A stretch of DNA of 64,000 nt from Nocardia mexicana NBRC 108244 (GCF_001613165.1 NZ_BDBV01000056.1:62001-126000); one strand, 5' to 3'. Counted from the stretch's first letter, positions 43,538-51,798 are shown. Made by a program: numbers and translations. The notes: generated by a model not told the origin, from the letters alone.

Positions 43538-43852
43538 ATGGCACTCCCCACCATGACCGCCGAGCAACGGAACGCCGCGCTCGCCAAAGCGGCCGCGGTC
43601 CGCAAGGCCCGCTCGGAGCTGATCGAAGAGGTCCGCAAGGGCAAGGTCTCGCTGGCCAAGGTGCTCGAGCGCGCCGACAAGGAAGACCTGGTCAAGAAGA
43701 CCAAGGTCGCCGCCGTCATCAAGGCGCTGCCCGGCATCGGCCCCGTCAAGGCCGCCAAGCTGATGGACGAGGCGGAGATCCCCGCCGATCGCCGCATCGG
43801 CGGCCTGGGTTCGCGCCAGCGGTCCGCTCTGCTCGAGGCCATCAAGAACTAG
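43538..43852 (+). CDS. mihF: Integration host factor mIHF
   Basis: The 104-residue nucleoid protein of actinobacteria has MALPTMTAEQRNAALAKAA at the start and the helix-two-turn-helix core LVKKTKVAAVIKALPGIGPVKAAKLMDEAEIPADRRIGGLGSRQ. It binds and bends DNA, aids phage L5 integration in mycobacteria and is essential there. It lies 103 bases upstream of tRNA-Leu, which was itself an integration site (see 44226-45052). Confidence 0.95.
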   Translation: MALPTMTAEQRNAALAKAAAVRKARSELIEEVRKGKVSLAKVLERADKEDLVKKTKVAAVIKALPGIGPVKAAKLMDEAEIPADRRIGGLGSRQRSALLEAIKN

Positions 43853-43911
43853 GCCCCGCGGCGGCGCTCAGCATCCGTACCAGCGACGGGACCAGCACCA
43901 ACCGTTGTAAT

Positions 43912-43940
43912 TTGGACCTCGCGGACGGATCCGATAACCT
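43912..43940 (+). promoter_or_regulatory. Promoter of tRNA-Leu
   Basis: TTGGAC (43912-43917), a 17-base spacer and TAACCT (43935-43940) precede the tRNA by 15 bases, giving a short 5' leader. Confidence 0.6.
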
Positions 43941-43955
43941 TGCTGAGCACCACCG

Positions 43956-44041
43956 GTCCGGGTGGCGGAATGGCAGACGCGCTAGCTTGAGGTGCTAGTG
44001 TCCTATTAATGGACGTGGGGGTTCAAGTCCCCCTCCGGACA
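43956..44041 (+). tRNA. tRNA-Leu (anticodon GAG)
   Basis: The 86-nt gene folds as a class II tRNA. The acceptor arm is GTCCGGG with TCCGGAC plus discriminator A; the anticodon stem CTAGC/GCTAG holds the loop TTGAGGT (anticodon GAG). A variable arm (TGTCCTATTAATGGACG) and the T arm GGGGGTTCAAGTCCCCC follow. The 3' CCA is not encoded. Confidence 0.95.
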
Positions 44042-44048
44042 CCGTTTT

Positions 44049-44064
44049 CCTTACCCTGGTAAGG
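44049..44064 (+). terminator. Short inverted repeat after tRNA-Leu
   Basis: CCTTAC-CCTG-GTAAGG follows the tRNA by 7 bases, just after a TTTT run. It could aid termination or 3' processing. It may also be part of the old attachment site. Confidence 0.35.
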
Positions 44065-44225
44065 ATTCTGGTGGCGCGTGTCAAAGCGCGCTTGAACACA
44101 CTCCCGGCGACCCGCCTGCCAGCGGGTTTGCCGCATCCTCCCAGGTCGGCTTCCTCCCGCGATACAGCTCCGCGGCTCCACCCGTGTACGCGCGGCCGGA
44201 GCCCCGTGGCGGGCGGCTGGAGGCG

Positions 44226-44426
44226 ATGCCGCAGACTCCCGAGAACCGGGTCCACATCGTCTACGGCTCAGCGCTTCTCACTCTTGCCGGGCGGGTGGCC
44301 GACAGCTCGATCCTGAAGGCCCTCGGCTGGCGGATCGGTATGCCGATCGACATCCAGGCCGCGCTTCCCGGTGTCGTGACTATGACGATGGTCTCCGAGG
44401 CCAAGCACGCGGATCGACGGGGGTGA
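44226..44426 (+). pseudogene. AbrB/MazE/SpoVT-like protein remnant (N-terminal part only)
   Basis: The 66 codons VYGSALLTLAGRVADSSILKALGWRIGMPIDIQAALPGVVTMT match the first half of the AbrB-like DNA-binding proteins that often precede tyrosine integrases in actinobacterial elements. The second half, including the second swapped-hairpin segment, is missing; the frame ends at TGA overlapping the GTG of the integrase remnant. Probably the residue of an integrated element next to tRNA-Leu. Confidence 0.5.
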
Positions 44427-45052
44427 GCAGTCGTGACCATCCGGCCGAGTTGCTCGAGATCCGGCCGGTCGCGCCCACTTTCGCCGAATACCTTCCCAAG
44501 GTCCGCGCCCGGGTCGCTCAGGGGACCCTGGGCGTCTACGACACTCGTTGGAAACGGATCGAACGCGACTGGGGCACAAGGCGTCTGGACGAGCCGACCG
44601 TCGGTGGCGTCACGGACATGCGCGACGCCGCCCGGCGTCACGCCAAACGTGACCGCAATTCCCGTGATGGCCGCGGTGCGGCGGAGGCGATGGTCTCCGC
44701 CTTGCGATGTATGTACAAGCATGCGGAGAACGACGGGGTGGAATTGCCGTGGGTGGAAAAACAGCAGATCAGCATCCACTGGATCCGGCATACGACGCTC
44801 ACCTGGGTCGAGCGAAAATTCAGTTTCGCGGTCGCCCGCGCCTACGCAGGTCACGTAGAGCCGGATAGTCGCACTGGTCGGACTCACCTCCGAAATCACG
44901 TGGCTCCTGCGGGTGCACCATGGTTTTGGTTGGATCGATTCATCCTGTGGGCTTGGTCAACTATTCCTCCACCGAGGTTCCGACTTATATCTCTGGTGGT
45001 TGCGGACGGTATCGAGACTGTTGCCGATGACACGGGGAGCGGCGGTCGATGA
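44423..45052 (+). pseudogene. Tyrosine integrase remnant with internal deletion
   Basis: The first about 110 codons resemble a core-binding domain (PTFAEYLPKVRARVAQGTLGVYDTRWKRIERDWGTRRLDEPT; AAEAMVSALRCMYKHAENDGV). Then, instead of the first half of the catalytic domain, the frame jumps to the end of the active site: HWIRHTTLTWVERKFSFAVARAYAGH, which carries the HxxR box. The catalytic first Arg region is absent and the final Tyr is not seen, so the enzyme cannot work. The remaining codons are not integrase-like. Position downstream of tRNA-Leu fits a former tRNA-integrating element. Confidence 0.7.
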
Positions 45053-45129
45053 CGTTCGGCCCTGCCGATGGGCGGGCGAGCACCGCATCGTGTGGAGGCG
45101 GGGAATTATCGGCACGGAGAGGCGGGACC

Positions 45130-45474
45130 ATGAGTCATCCGGTTGTGCATTGGGAAGTAGGCGGGCCGGACGCGGCGGCACTGCGCGATTTCTACGGCAA
45201 GGCTTTCGGCTGGACCATGAGCGCGGCCGGGCCGGGCTACACGCTTGTGGAGGGGGTCGGTGAGGGACTCGGCGGCGGCATCATGCAGACCGGCCAGGAC
45301 ATGCCTCCGTATGTGACGGTATACGTGCGGACGACCGACCTGGAAGGCACGCTCGCCGAGATCGAGGAACTCGGCGGCAGCATAGTGGTGCCGCCGACCG
45401 CAATCGGTGACACCATGTCGTTCGCGCTGTTCTCCGATCCGGGTGGCGCGGTCATGGGCCTTCTGCAGGGATAG
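45130..45474 (+). CDS. VOC-family (glyoxalase/bleomycin-resistance-like) protein
   Basis: The 114-residue single VOC domain (VVHWEVGGPDAAALRDFYGKAFGWTM; VYVRTTDLEGTLAEIEELGGSIVVPPTAIGDTMSFALFSDPGGAVMGLLQG) belongs to the group with the HWE start and FSDPGG end. Metal ligands may be His7 and a later Glu, but the function is unknown. It marks the end of the integration scar. Confidence 0.85.
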   Translation: MSHPVVHWEVGGPDAAALRDFYGKAFGWTMSAAGPGYTLVEGVGEGLGGGIMQTGQDMPPYVTVYVRTTDLEGTLAEIEELGGSIVVPPTAIGDTMSFALFSDPGGAVMGLLQG

Positions 45475-45513
45475 TGTGGGGCGCTGGTTTCGGTATCGGT
45501 TCTCCTTCGGCGG

Positions 45514-46377
45514 TCACTGCCGTTCGGGGCACACCAGCACCGGGCACGGTGTGCGGTGCAGTAGATCACGGCTCGTCGATCCCAGCAGCACGGCCGCGGC
45601 GCTGCGGCGGGCCCGGCTGCCGACGACCAGCAGTTGGGCGTCGGTGGCAGCGGTGGTGAGTACCGGGACGGCGGCGCCGGGCAGCACCGACTCCGACACC
45701 GCGACGTCGGGGTATTTCTCCCGCATGCCTGCCAGCGATTCCGACAGGACGGCACCTTCCTGTGCCTCGCCGCCGCCCCGCAGCAGGTCGATGCCGGGCG
45801 CTCGCACATGGATCGCTCGCAGCGGTGCGTCGAATGCAGCGGCCAGTTCGAAGGCGTGCGCGATCGCGGGCTCGCTCAGCGTCGTGCCGTCCACGGCCAC
45901 CACGATCGGGTGATCACGGGGAATCGGATGCCCGGCGGCGCCGCGCCACACGACCACCGGGCAGTGCGCTCGGGTGACGACATGAATCGTTGTGCGCCCC
46001 AAGAGATTCGACCCCGGGGCGGTGTGCAGCCCGACTACGAGGAACCGAGCGCGCCGACTGCGATCGATCAGCGCCGCGTCGGCCGGGCCGGGGCAGAGGT
46101 CGGTCAGTACCCGCAGGTGGTCGGCGCACGTGTGGACGACGCCGACTGCCTGGTCGATTATCGTCTGGGCGGACTCGGGCCAGTCGGGGCTTCCCAGCTG
46201 GTTCGCCCGGGATTTCTCATCGTCGAATCGGTTCTCGGATATCGGCTCGGCGTGCGTGATCGATAGTGGCGCGCGCAGGCTGTGCGCGAGGTAGGCGGCC
46301 CAGCGCACGGCGTTCAGGGCCGACGTGGACCCGTCCGCACCGACGACGACCGCCTGGCGATCGGCCCGGACACTCAT
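45514..46377 (-). CDS. Universal stress protein with two USP domains
   Basis: The 287-residue product has two USP domains, AVVVGADGSTSALNAVRWAAYLA and PIVVAVDGTTLSEPAIAHAFELAAAF. The second keeps the ATP-binding element VVGSRARRSAAAVLLGSTSRDLL; the first has the variant VVGLHTAPGSNLLGRTTIHVV. Tandem USPs of this type (for example Rv2623) bind ATP and belong to the DosR regulon in M. tuberculosis. It is the last gene of a three-gene operon with a CBS-BON protein and a PF04008 protein; the gap to the CBS gene is 7 bases. Confidence 0.9.
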   Translation of the reverse strand: MSVRADRQAVVVGADGSTSALNAVRWAAYLAHSLRAPLSITHAEPISENRFDDEKSRANQLGSPDWPESAQTIIDQAVGVVHTCADHLRVLTDLCPGPADAALIDRSRRARFLVVGLHTAPGSNLLGRTTIHVVTRAHCPVVVWRGAAGHPIPRDHPIVVAVDGTTLSEPAIAHAFELAAAFDAPLRAIHVRAPGIDLLRGGGEAQEGAVLSESLAGMREKYPDVAVSESVLPGAAVPVLTTAATDAQLLVVGSRARRSAAAVLLGSTSRDLLHRTPCPVLVCPERQ

Positions 46378-46384
46378 GGCTCCC

Positions 46385-47485
46385 TCATTCCGGTTCAGCG
46401 GGGGTCGACCGGTTCTGGTTCGTGCTGCCCGCCAGAAACCGGCCCACGGTCCGTGACGGCAGGCGCCGGGCGAGATCGGCCTCGGTGATGATGCCGATCG
46501 GCCGCGTTCCGGACGTGACCGGCAGGCGGCGAATGCCGTGCGCGCGCATGACGGCGAGCACATCGGCGAGGTTGCTGTCATCGGCGTCGATCGTCCGCAG
46601 CGTGCCGGAGACGATCGAGCCGATCGCCGTGCGCGCCGGATCCGAGCCGACGGCAGCGCACCGCACCACCAGATCGCGGTCGGTGACGATGCCCGCCACA
46701 CCACCGGACGCGTTTTCGACCAGAAGTGCGCCGATGTCGAGAGCGCGCATCCGGTAGGCCGCCTCGGCGACGGTGTCACCGACCGTGACGCCGTGCACAC
46801 CGTGGTGCATGATGCCGCGCGCGGTATCGGGCACCACCGCGTTGCGTACCTCGACCACGCCGTCCACCGCGGACACGACGGCGGTGATGCGGTCGATGAT
46901 CTCCGGCCGGGGCACGACTCCGCGCACCGTCACCACCCCGTCGTGGACATCGGCGGTGACCTGCGAGGGCGGCAGGAACAGCGTGTTGCCCAGCGCCTCG
47001 CGCCGGACCCGGGCGGCGAGTTCGAAATCCGGACCGAGATAGACCGACAACAGGTCGGCGCGGCTCACGATGCCCGCCAGCGCGCCGTCCGGGTCGACGA
47101 CGGCGGCCCGCTTGACATGCCGGCGGGCCAGCATCGCCGCCGCGGCGGGAATCGGGGTATCGGCGGTGACAGTCACCGCCGGTGCGGTCATCAGCTGTCC
47201 CGCTGTCCGGGCATCCCACCGGCGGGCGAAGGCCCTGCGCCACAACCGTTCCCGCATCGAACCGGTCAGCAGAAATCCCTGCCCGGCCTGTCGCCGCAGC
47301 AGGTCGGCCTCGCTGACCATCCCGGCCACCCGCCGCTGGCGGTCGAGCACCGGCACCGCGGACACCCGGTGGTCGGCGAGGGCGCGCGCGATCTCCCGGA
47401 ACGGGGTGTCGGTGTCGACGCTGACCACGTTCCAGGTCATGACATCGCCGACGGTCTCGTGTCCCACCGAGTCCTCCGCAGTCAC
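46385..47485 (-). CDS. CBS-CBS-BON-CBS-CBS protein
   Basis: The 366-residue protein has four CBS motifs in two Bateman pairs (about 15-155 and 228-345) flanking a central BON domain (about 160-225; TADVHDGVVTVRGVVPRPEIIDRITAVVSAVDGVVEVRNAVV). CBS domains bind AMP/ATP-type ligands; BON domains bind membranes or lipids. It looks like a CBS-BON protein fused to an Hrp1 (Rv2626c)-like pair. A paralogue lies at 61031. Cotranscribed with the PF04008 gene upstream (ATGA overlap) and the USP downstream. Confidence 0.85.
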   Translation of the reverse strand: MTAEDSVGHETVGDVMTWNVVSVDTDTPFREIARALADHRVSAVPVLDRQRRVAGMVSEADLLRRQAGQGFLLTGSMRERLWRRAFARRWDARTAGQLMTAPAVTVTADTPIPAAAAMLARRHVKRAAVVDPDGALAGIVSRADLLSVYLGPDFELAARVRREALGNTLFLPPSQVTADVHDGVVTVRGVVPRPEIIDRITAVVSAVDGVVEVRNAVVPDTARGIMHHGVHGVTVGDTVAEAAYRMRALDIGALLVENASGGVAGIVTDRDLVVRCAAVGSDPARTAIGSIVSGTLRTIDADDSNLADVLAVMRAHGIRRLPVTSGTRPIGIITEADLARRLPSRTVGRFLAGSTNQNRSTPAEPE

Positions 47486-47964
47486 AGCTTGTAGCCGATA
47501 TCGCGGAGCAGCCGTTTGCGGCCGTCCTCATCGGTGGCCGATTCCACGCCGAGTGGTGAGGGTCCGTCGACGACTCCCACTATTCCACGGCCCAATTCTG
47601 TCTCCGCGACCAGAACCTCGACCGGATTCGCTGTGGCGCAATAGATTCCACACACCTCCGGGACGTGACGTATCGCGTTGAGCACGTTTACCGGGTAGCC
47701 CTCGCGCAGGAATACGACGAAGGAATGTCCGGCGCCGAGGGATACCGCGTTCTTCGTGGCAAGGTCGACCAGATCGGGGTCGTTGCCGCAGCGGCGCACC
47801 AGCCGCGGCCCGGAGGCCTCGCAGAAGGCGAGGCCGAACCGCAGATGGGGACCGGTCCCGGCCAGCGCCTCGTGCAGGTCCTCGACGGTCTTGATGAAAT
47901 GTGCCTGCCCGAGGATCACGTTCAGATCGTCCGGCTTGTCGAGCCGCACCACCGTCAGTTCCAT
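47482..47964 (-). CDS. Adenosine-specific kinase family protein (PF04008)
   Basis: The 160-residue product has VVRLDKPDDLNVILGQAHFIKTVEDLHEAL, GLAFCEASGPRLVRRCGND and GHSFVVFLREGYPVNVLNAIRHVPEVCGIYCATANPVEVLVAET, the pattern of PF04008, reported to bind adenosine/AMP in archaeal members. The first gene of an operon with the CBS-BON and USP genes, all nucleotide-binding. The mRNA may be leaderless (CACGAT, complement of 47971-47976, ends 6 bases before the ATG). A DosR-like box is centred 44 bases upstream. Confidence 0.85.
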   Translation of the reverse strand: MELTVVRLDKPDDLNVILGQAHFIKTVEDLHEALAGTGPHLRFGLAFCEASGPRLVRRCGNDPDLVDLATKNAVSLGAGHSFVVFLREGYPVNVLNAIRHVPEVCGIYCATANPVEVLVAETELGRGIVGVVDGPSPLGVESATDEDGRKRLLRDIGYKL

Positions 47965-48000
47965 CGGCACATCGTGCACCGCGACCGGATGCCACCGGCA

Positions 48001-48014
48001 GGGCCGCAGGTCCG
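48001..48014 (-). promoter_or_regulatory. Candidate DosR box upstream of the PF04008-CBS-USP operon
   Basis: Read on the minus strand, CGGAC-CTGC-GGCCC matches 9 of 10 half-site positions of the DosR core GGGAC-N4-G(T/G)CCC. Its centre is about 44 bases upstream of the operon start, the place DosR usually binds. A single 9/10 match is not rare at this GC content. Confidence 0.4.
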
Positions 48015-48059
48015 CAACACACCAGGATCTTCGTCCCCGGTGAAATCGGTGGTGGGGAT

Positions 48060-48443
48060 TCAGGCGAGGGGGACGGTGCGCCGCTGGGTGTCGATGGCCT
48101 GCTGCAGTTCGGGGCGGGACAGCTCGTGGTTGCCGCATTCACAGGCGGCGGGTAGCGGTTCGGTGGTCAGCAGTTCGGCGTCGAGGAAGTCGACGTGGCG
48201 GGTGCCGTGGTGGTGGGCGTGGTGCGGTTCGTCGACGAAGTCTCGGTGTCCGTGGGCGTGCGGTCCGATGGTGGATTCGTAGACGGGACCCGCGATGGTG
48301 TCGAATACGGTGGCGACATGGTGGTTTCGCCCGCAGCGCACACGCAGCAGGATGTGGCTGTTCCGGCGTTGGCCGAGGTCGTCGAGGGCGCGCTGAGCGG
48401 CACGGCGGCGCCAGGTGGGGTCGAGTCCGGCTGTGCTTGTCAT
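48060..48443 (-). CDS. Histidine-rich protein of unknown function
   Basis: The 127-residue product reads LDDLGQRRNSHILLRVRCGRNHHVATVFDTIAGPVYESTIGPHAHGHRDFVDEPHHAHHHGTRHVDFLDAEL and ends with a CECGNHEL zinc-ribbon-like segment. Together with an upstream RCGRNHH it has potential metal ligands. Family unknown. GGGAG precedes the ATG. A near-perfect DosR-type box lies about 110 bases upstream. Confidence 0.7.
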   Translation of the reverse strand: MTSTAGLDPTWRRRAAQRALDDLGQRRNSHILLRVRCGRNHHVATVFDTIAGPVYESTIGPHAHGHRDFVDEPHHAHHHGTRHVDFLDAELLTTEPLPAACECGNHELSRPELQQAIDTQRRTVPLA

Positions 48444-48553
48444 CCGGTTCTCCCGGGAGTTGAGCGGGTAACGGGCACAGTCGATTCCATCGGTGCCGTC
48501 ACGCCGGGAGTAGGGGCGTCGGGTGTTTTCCGAGCGCTGATCGGCTTGATGTC

Positions 48554-48573
48554 ATCGGGACCAAAGTCCCGGC
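48554..48573. promoter_or_regulatory. Near-perfect DosR box
   Basis: ATCGGGACCAAAGTCCCGGC matches both half-sites of TTSGGGACTWWAGTCCCSAA exactly (GGGAC and GTCCC, 4-bp spacer). It lies between the His-rich gene (start 48443, minus) and the stomatin gene (start 48808, plus), closer to the former. This is the best DosR-type site in the window. Confidence 0.6.
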
Positions 48574-48733
48574 ACTCGCCGGTGCATGAGGCGTTACCCG
48601 ATGTGTTCTACGACCCGGGGTTCGGGCCCGTGCGGTACGACAACTCCACGGCCCGGCTCGGCGAATAACGCGCGCTGCTACGGCGGTGGCAGGTGTGCGG
48701 CCGCAGGTCGGTGACATTGGGCCCGACGGGTCC

Positions 48734-48747
48734 GGGACCACTGGTTC
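48734..48747 (+). promoter_or_regulatory. Weak DosR-like site before the stomatin gene
   Basis: GGGAC-CACT-GGTTC has one perfect and one degraded half-site (8 of 10), 61-74 bases before the stomatin ATG. Weak by itself. Confidence 0.2.
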
Positions 48748-48807
48748 TGCCGTCGGGCCGGGATGGGGCTCGATCCTGTAATTCAGGCTGTCAGGAGGTG
48801 GAATGCG

Positions 48808-49638
48808 ATGGTGCTCACCATAATTGCGGTGATCGTGCTCGTCGTGCTGATTGTGGCGGGGCTCTCGATTCGGGTGGTGCTCCAGTATCAGCGGGGCGTG
48901 GTGTTCCGGCTCGGGCGCGTGATCGGGGTGCGCGATCCCGGGCTGAACTTCATCGTTCCGGTCATCGACCGGATGCAGAAGGTGTCGATGCGCATCGTCA
49001 CCAGACCGATCCAGTCTCAGGGGATCATCACCTGCGACAACGTGAGCGTCGATATCTCCGCGGTCGCCTATTTCCGGGTCGTGGATGCCCGCAAGTCCGT
49101 AGTGGTGATCGAGAACGTCCTGGCGGCAATCGATCAGATCGCGCAGACCACATTGCGCAAGGTAGTCGGCCAGCACGCTCTGGATCAGATTCTCGCAGAG
49201 ACCGACACCATCAACGCCGACATCCGTCAGATTCTCGACACCACCACGCTGGAATGGGGTGTCGAGGTCACCCTGGTCGAGCTCAAGGACATTCAACTGC
49301 CCGCGGGCATGCAGCGCGCGATGGCCCGCCAAGCCGAGGCCGAGCGTGAGAAGCGCGCGAAAATCATTGCCGCCGAGGGGGAGTCACTGGCCGCCGCCGC
49401 GTTGGGCGAGGCCTCCGACACCATGATGGCGCATCCGCTGGCCCTGCAGCTGCGCAACCTGCAAACCCTCGTGGAGCTCGGGGTGGACAAGAACACCACC
49501 GTCGTCTTCCCGGCGCCGCTGATGAGCGCCATCAGCGACATCGGCGGCTTCTTCGCCCGCGAAACCGCCGCGGCCGCGAAACCCGGTGTCAGCCAGCCGA
49601 TGCCGACACCCAACGGCACCCTCGAATCGGCATCGTGA
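48808..49638 (+). CDS. SPFH/band 7 (stomatin/slipin) membrane protein
   Basis: The 276-residue product has an N-terminal membrane segment (VLTIIAVIVLVVLIVAGLSIRVVL), then the band 7 domain (YQRGVVFRLGRVIGVRDPGLNFIVPVIDRMQKVSMRIVTRPIQSQGIITCDNVSVDISAVAYFRVVD) and a C-terminal coiled coil (ARQAEAEREKRAKIIAAEGESLAAAALGEAS). These proteins form membrane rings or rafts. AGGAGG is 9 bases before the ATG. Usually paired with an NfeD protein, which is absent here. Confidence 0.9.
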   Translation: MVLTIIAVIVLVVLIVAGLSIRVVLQYQRGVVFRLGRVIGVRDPGLNFIVPVIDRMQKVSMRIVTRPIQSQGIITCDNVSVDISAVAYFRVVDARKSVVVIENVLAAIDQIAQTTLRKVVGQHALDQILAETDTINADIRQILDTTTLEWGVEVTLVELKDIQLPAGMQRAMARQAEAEREKRAKIIAAEGESLAAAALGEASDTMMAHPLALQLRNLQTLVELGVDKNTTVVFPAPLMSAISDIGGFFARETAAAAKPGVSQPMPTPNGTLESAS

Positions 49639-49642
49639 CACG

Positions 49643-49969
49643 ACTCCGATAGACCGTCGCACGGTTCTGTGTGCGGGCCTGCTGCTCGTGGGCGCCACAC
49701 TGCTGCCCTCCTGCGAGCGCGGTCGGCAACCGGACCTGATGCAGCCGACCGACGCCCGCGTCACCGCGGCCGAGAGGGCACGCGGAGGCACCGGCCGCAC
49801 CAGCGCCTTCCGTATGACCGCGCAGTCCGGCCCGATCGATCTGGGCGGTCCCGTGGTGTCCAGCTGGAGTTACGGCGGAATCCTGCCGGGGCCGTGCACA
49901 TGGATGGGATGCCACATCCTGTGCGTATACAAGATCAAAATCGACAATCGACGCTCGGGTCGCTCATGA
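49643..49969 (+). pseudogene. Multicopper oxidase N-terminal remnant
   Basis: Codons from 49643 read PIDRRTVLCAGLLLVGATLLPSC, a Tat/lipoprotein-like signal, and continue to SGPIDLGGPVVSSWSYGGILPGP, the first cupredoxin entry of multicopper oxidases (typical WSYGGQLPGPEIR). Similarity ends abruptly at about 49894, then an unrelated short tail follows to the stop. None of the copper-binding motifs remain. There is no proper start codon apart from an ATG at 49586 inside the stomatin gene. A truncated relic. Confidence 0.55.
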
Positions 49970-50029
49970 AGGCGGCGGTTGCCAGGTTCCGGGCCGGTGA
50001 GCCAGGGCCGTTAGCGAATCACCAGTCCC

Positions 50030-51235
50030 TCATGGCCGCCGGTCCCCGAGACGTCCTGGTTTGGTGCCGAAGACCATGGAGGTTGGTCCGATCAGGTGGC
50101 GGTGTTTGACCCGTGTGAAGCCCGCCTCGCGCAGCCAGGTGGCGCATTGGGTGGTGGTGGCTTCGAAGCCTTCCCGAGTTTCGAGCATGATGTTCAGACT
50201 GGACAGCGACCGAATCAGGTTGCGTCGGCGGCGGGGGTTGATCATCGCGTCGTAGATCAGCAGCGCGCCGCCGGGCGGGAGCGTGTCGTAGGCCTTGGTG
50301 ATGAGGGTGCGTCGGGTGGTTTCGCCGTACCCGTGCAGGACGTGCCCGAAGCTGATGACCTCGGCGGCCGGTAGTTCACCGCTGTGCATGTCGCCGGGGA
50401 TGAAGCGGATCCGGTCGGCGAGCCCGAACGAGGCGATGTACTCCTGGAAGATCGGCTCGACCGCAGCCAAGTCGTAGCTGGCGCCGGTCAGGTGGGGATG
50501 AGTGAGCGCGACCCGCACCGGCAGCGCCCCCTGAGCGGCGCCGACGTCGACGAAGGTGCGGAATCGTCTCCATGGGAACCTGGCTGCGATCATCATCGCC
50601 TCGCCGGTCGCGATTCCTGTCATGCCGGACAGGAATTCCCGCAACGCCTCCGGATCGCGGTAGAGAGTGGAGAAGAATTCGTTGTCTCCGCGCTCCTCGA
50701 CGGCTTCGGGCGCGCCGGTACGCAACAGATCAGGCAGCCCGGACCACAGGCTGTAGAGGCGCTTGTTCGACAGTTCGAGAATGCCGCCGATGTAGCTGGC
50801 CTGGGCTTTGTCAAGGAACAGCGCAGCGCGACGGGTGTTGGCATAGACCCCGCCGCGGCCCCGACGCAGCAGTCCCATCTCGACGAGGGTGTTGAGGAAG
50901 GGGCCCCTGGCCCGCGAATGCCACCCCAGCCGCTCGCCGAGCGCCTGTTCGGTCAACGGACCGGCCGTAAGCAGCGTGAACAGGTCGAACTCGACGGCGG
51001 TAAGAACCACCTGCGCCGACCAGAACGACATCCCGTCGGTCAACACTCGCTGGGGATCGACCAAACGCCGAAGCACGCCACCGGTCATACGGCCCTGGAA
51101 GGCCCGCATCAACCACAGATCGCGCCGATCCACAGCTCGTAGGCCTCGCACCGATCCGGCGGATTCGGCGATGTCACGGTCGGCCAGATCGGGGGAAATG
51201 GCAGCGGCCTCGATTTTGTCCATTGGTTGTGGCAC
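50030..51235 (-). CDS. O-methyltransferase (hydroxyneurosporene/acetylserotonin methyltransferase type)
   Basis: The 401-residue product has an N-terminal winged-helix dimerisation region (FDLFTLLTAGPLTEQALGERLGWHSRARGPFLNTLVEMGLLRRG) and a C-terminal SAM domain (FRTFVDVGAAQGALPVRVALTHPHLTGASYDLAAVEPIF; ADRIRFIPGDMHSGELPAAEVISFGHVLHGYGE). Typical motif I is changed to DVGAAQG. Start GTG 51235 has GAGGAG exactly 8 bases upstream; the GTG at 51244 lies inside that site. The product may methylate a hydroxylated secondary metabolite or quinone. Confidence 0.8.
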   Translation of the reverse strand: MPQPMDKIEAAAISPDLADRDIAESAGSVRGLRAVDRRDLWLMRAFQGRMTGGVLRRLVDPQRVLTDGMSFWSAQVVLTAVEFDLFTLLTAGPLTEQALGERLGWHSRARGPFLNTLVEMGLLRRGRGGVYANTRRAALFLDKAQASYIGGILELSNKRLYSLWSGLPDLLRTGAPEAVEERGDNEFFSTLYRDPEALREFLSGMTGIATGEAMMIAARFPWRRFRTFVDVGAAQGALPVRVALTHPHLTGASYDLAAVEPIFQEYIASFGLADRIRFIPGDMHSGELPAAEVISFGHVLHGYGETTRRTLITKAYDTLPPGGALLIYDAMINPRRRRNLIRSLSSLNIMLETREGFEATTTQCATWLREAGFTRVKHRHLIGPTSMVFGTKPGRLGDRRP

Positions 51236-51784
51236 CTTTGGCACTCCTCGGTCGAACTGTCTATCCGCCAGTAGGTGGCCTGGCGAACAGCTTCCCTGTG
51301 GTTTTCCTCGGCTCCTGCGAGCTCGCCCTCCCTTCCACCCTTCGGAATCCGCGACACGCTACATGCCACACGTCCCTTTCCCGGTACTGGAGATAGTCGC
51401 CCACCACCACCGTCACCGGTTCCAACCAACTGGCGACCGTCTCACGAAAGATATTGCAGCAGAACACTGTTGGGTAAAGTGGGGCGGCGGAACTGCATGT
51501 TCACCACAATGGGTGGCCATCGAGCGGCACATCGGCTACGGGTCCGCCAGTGGTATCCGTGGACTCGTCCGGACTGGGCGCCACAGCCAGAGCGCACGGC
51601 AGGACCGCCGGGCGTCCGCGCCCAAACGAGAATCACGAAAAACGCACGGCGGCAGACACATTCACCTCGCGCATCGCAAGGGTCTTGCCGTTACGACGGC
51701 GTCACGATCGAATTGGGACAGGGTCAGACTCTTGACAGGCCCGTCGTGGGCCCGTGAATGCGTTCCGAAAGGCAATGCCGCCCG
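51236..51784. other. 549-base intergenic region
   Basis: No family-like reading frame is visible. A TTGACA (51732-51737) is followed by the inverted repeat GGCCC-GTCGT-GGGCC (51738-51752) that would sit in a promoter spacer; the -10 (TGAATG) is poor. Confidence 0.4.
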
Positions 51785-51798
51785 GTGACCTTCGGTCC
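51785..51798 (+). promoter_or_regulatory. DosR-like site before the DUF385 gene
   Basis: GTGAC-CTTC-GGTCC is a symmetric site with 8 of 10 core positions, about 78 bases before ATG 51869. It resembles the site at 57422 in sequence (GGTGACCTTCGG in both). Confidence 0.3.

Noticed and set aside
44071..44255. Minus-strand frame crossing tRNA-Leu
   Set aside because: It includes the complement of the tRNA and has no protein features.
51275..51757. 160-codon frame in the gap upstream of DUF385
   Set aside because: Composition is random, there is no ribosome-binding site and no recognisable domain.
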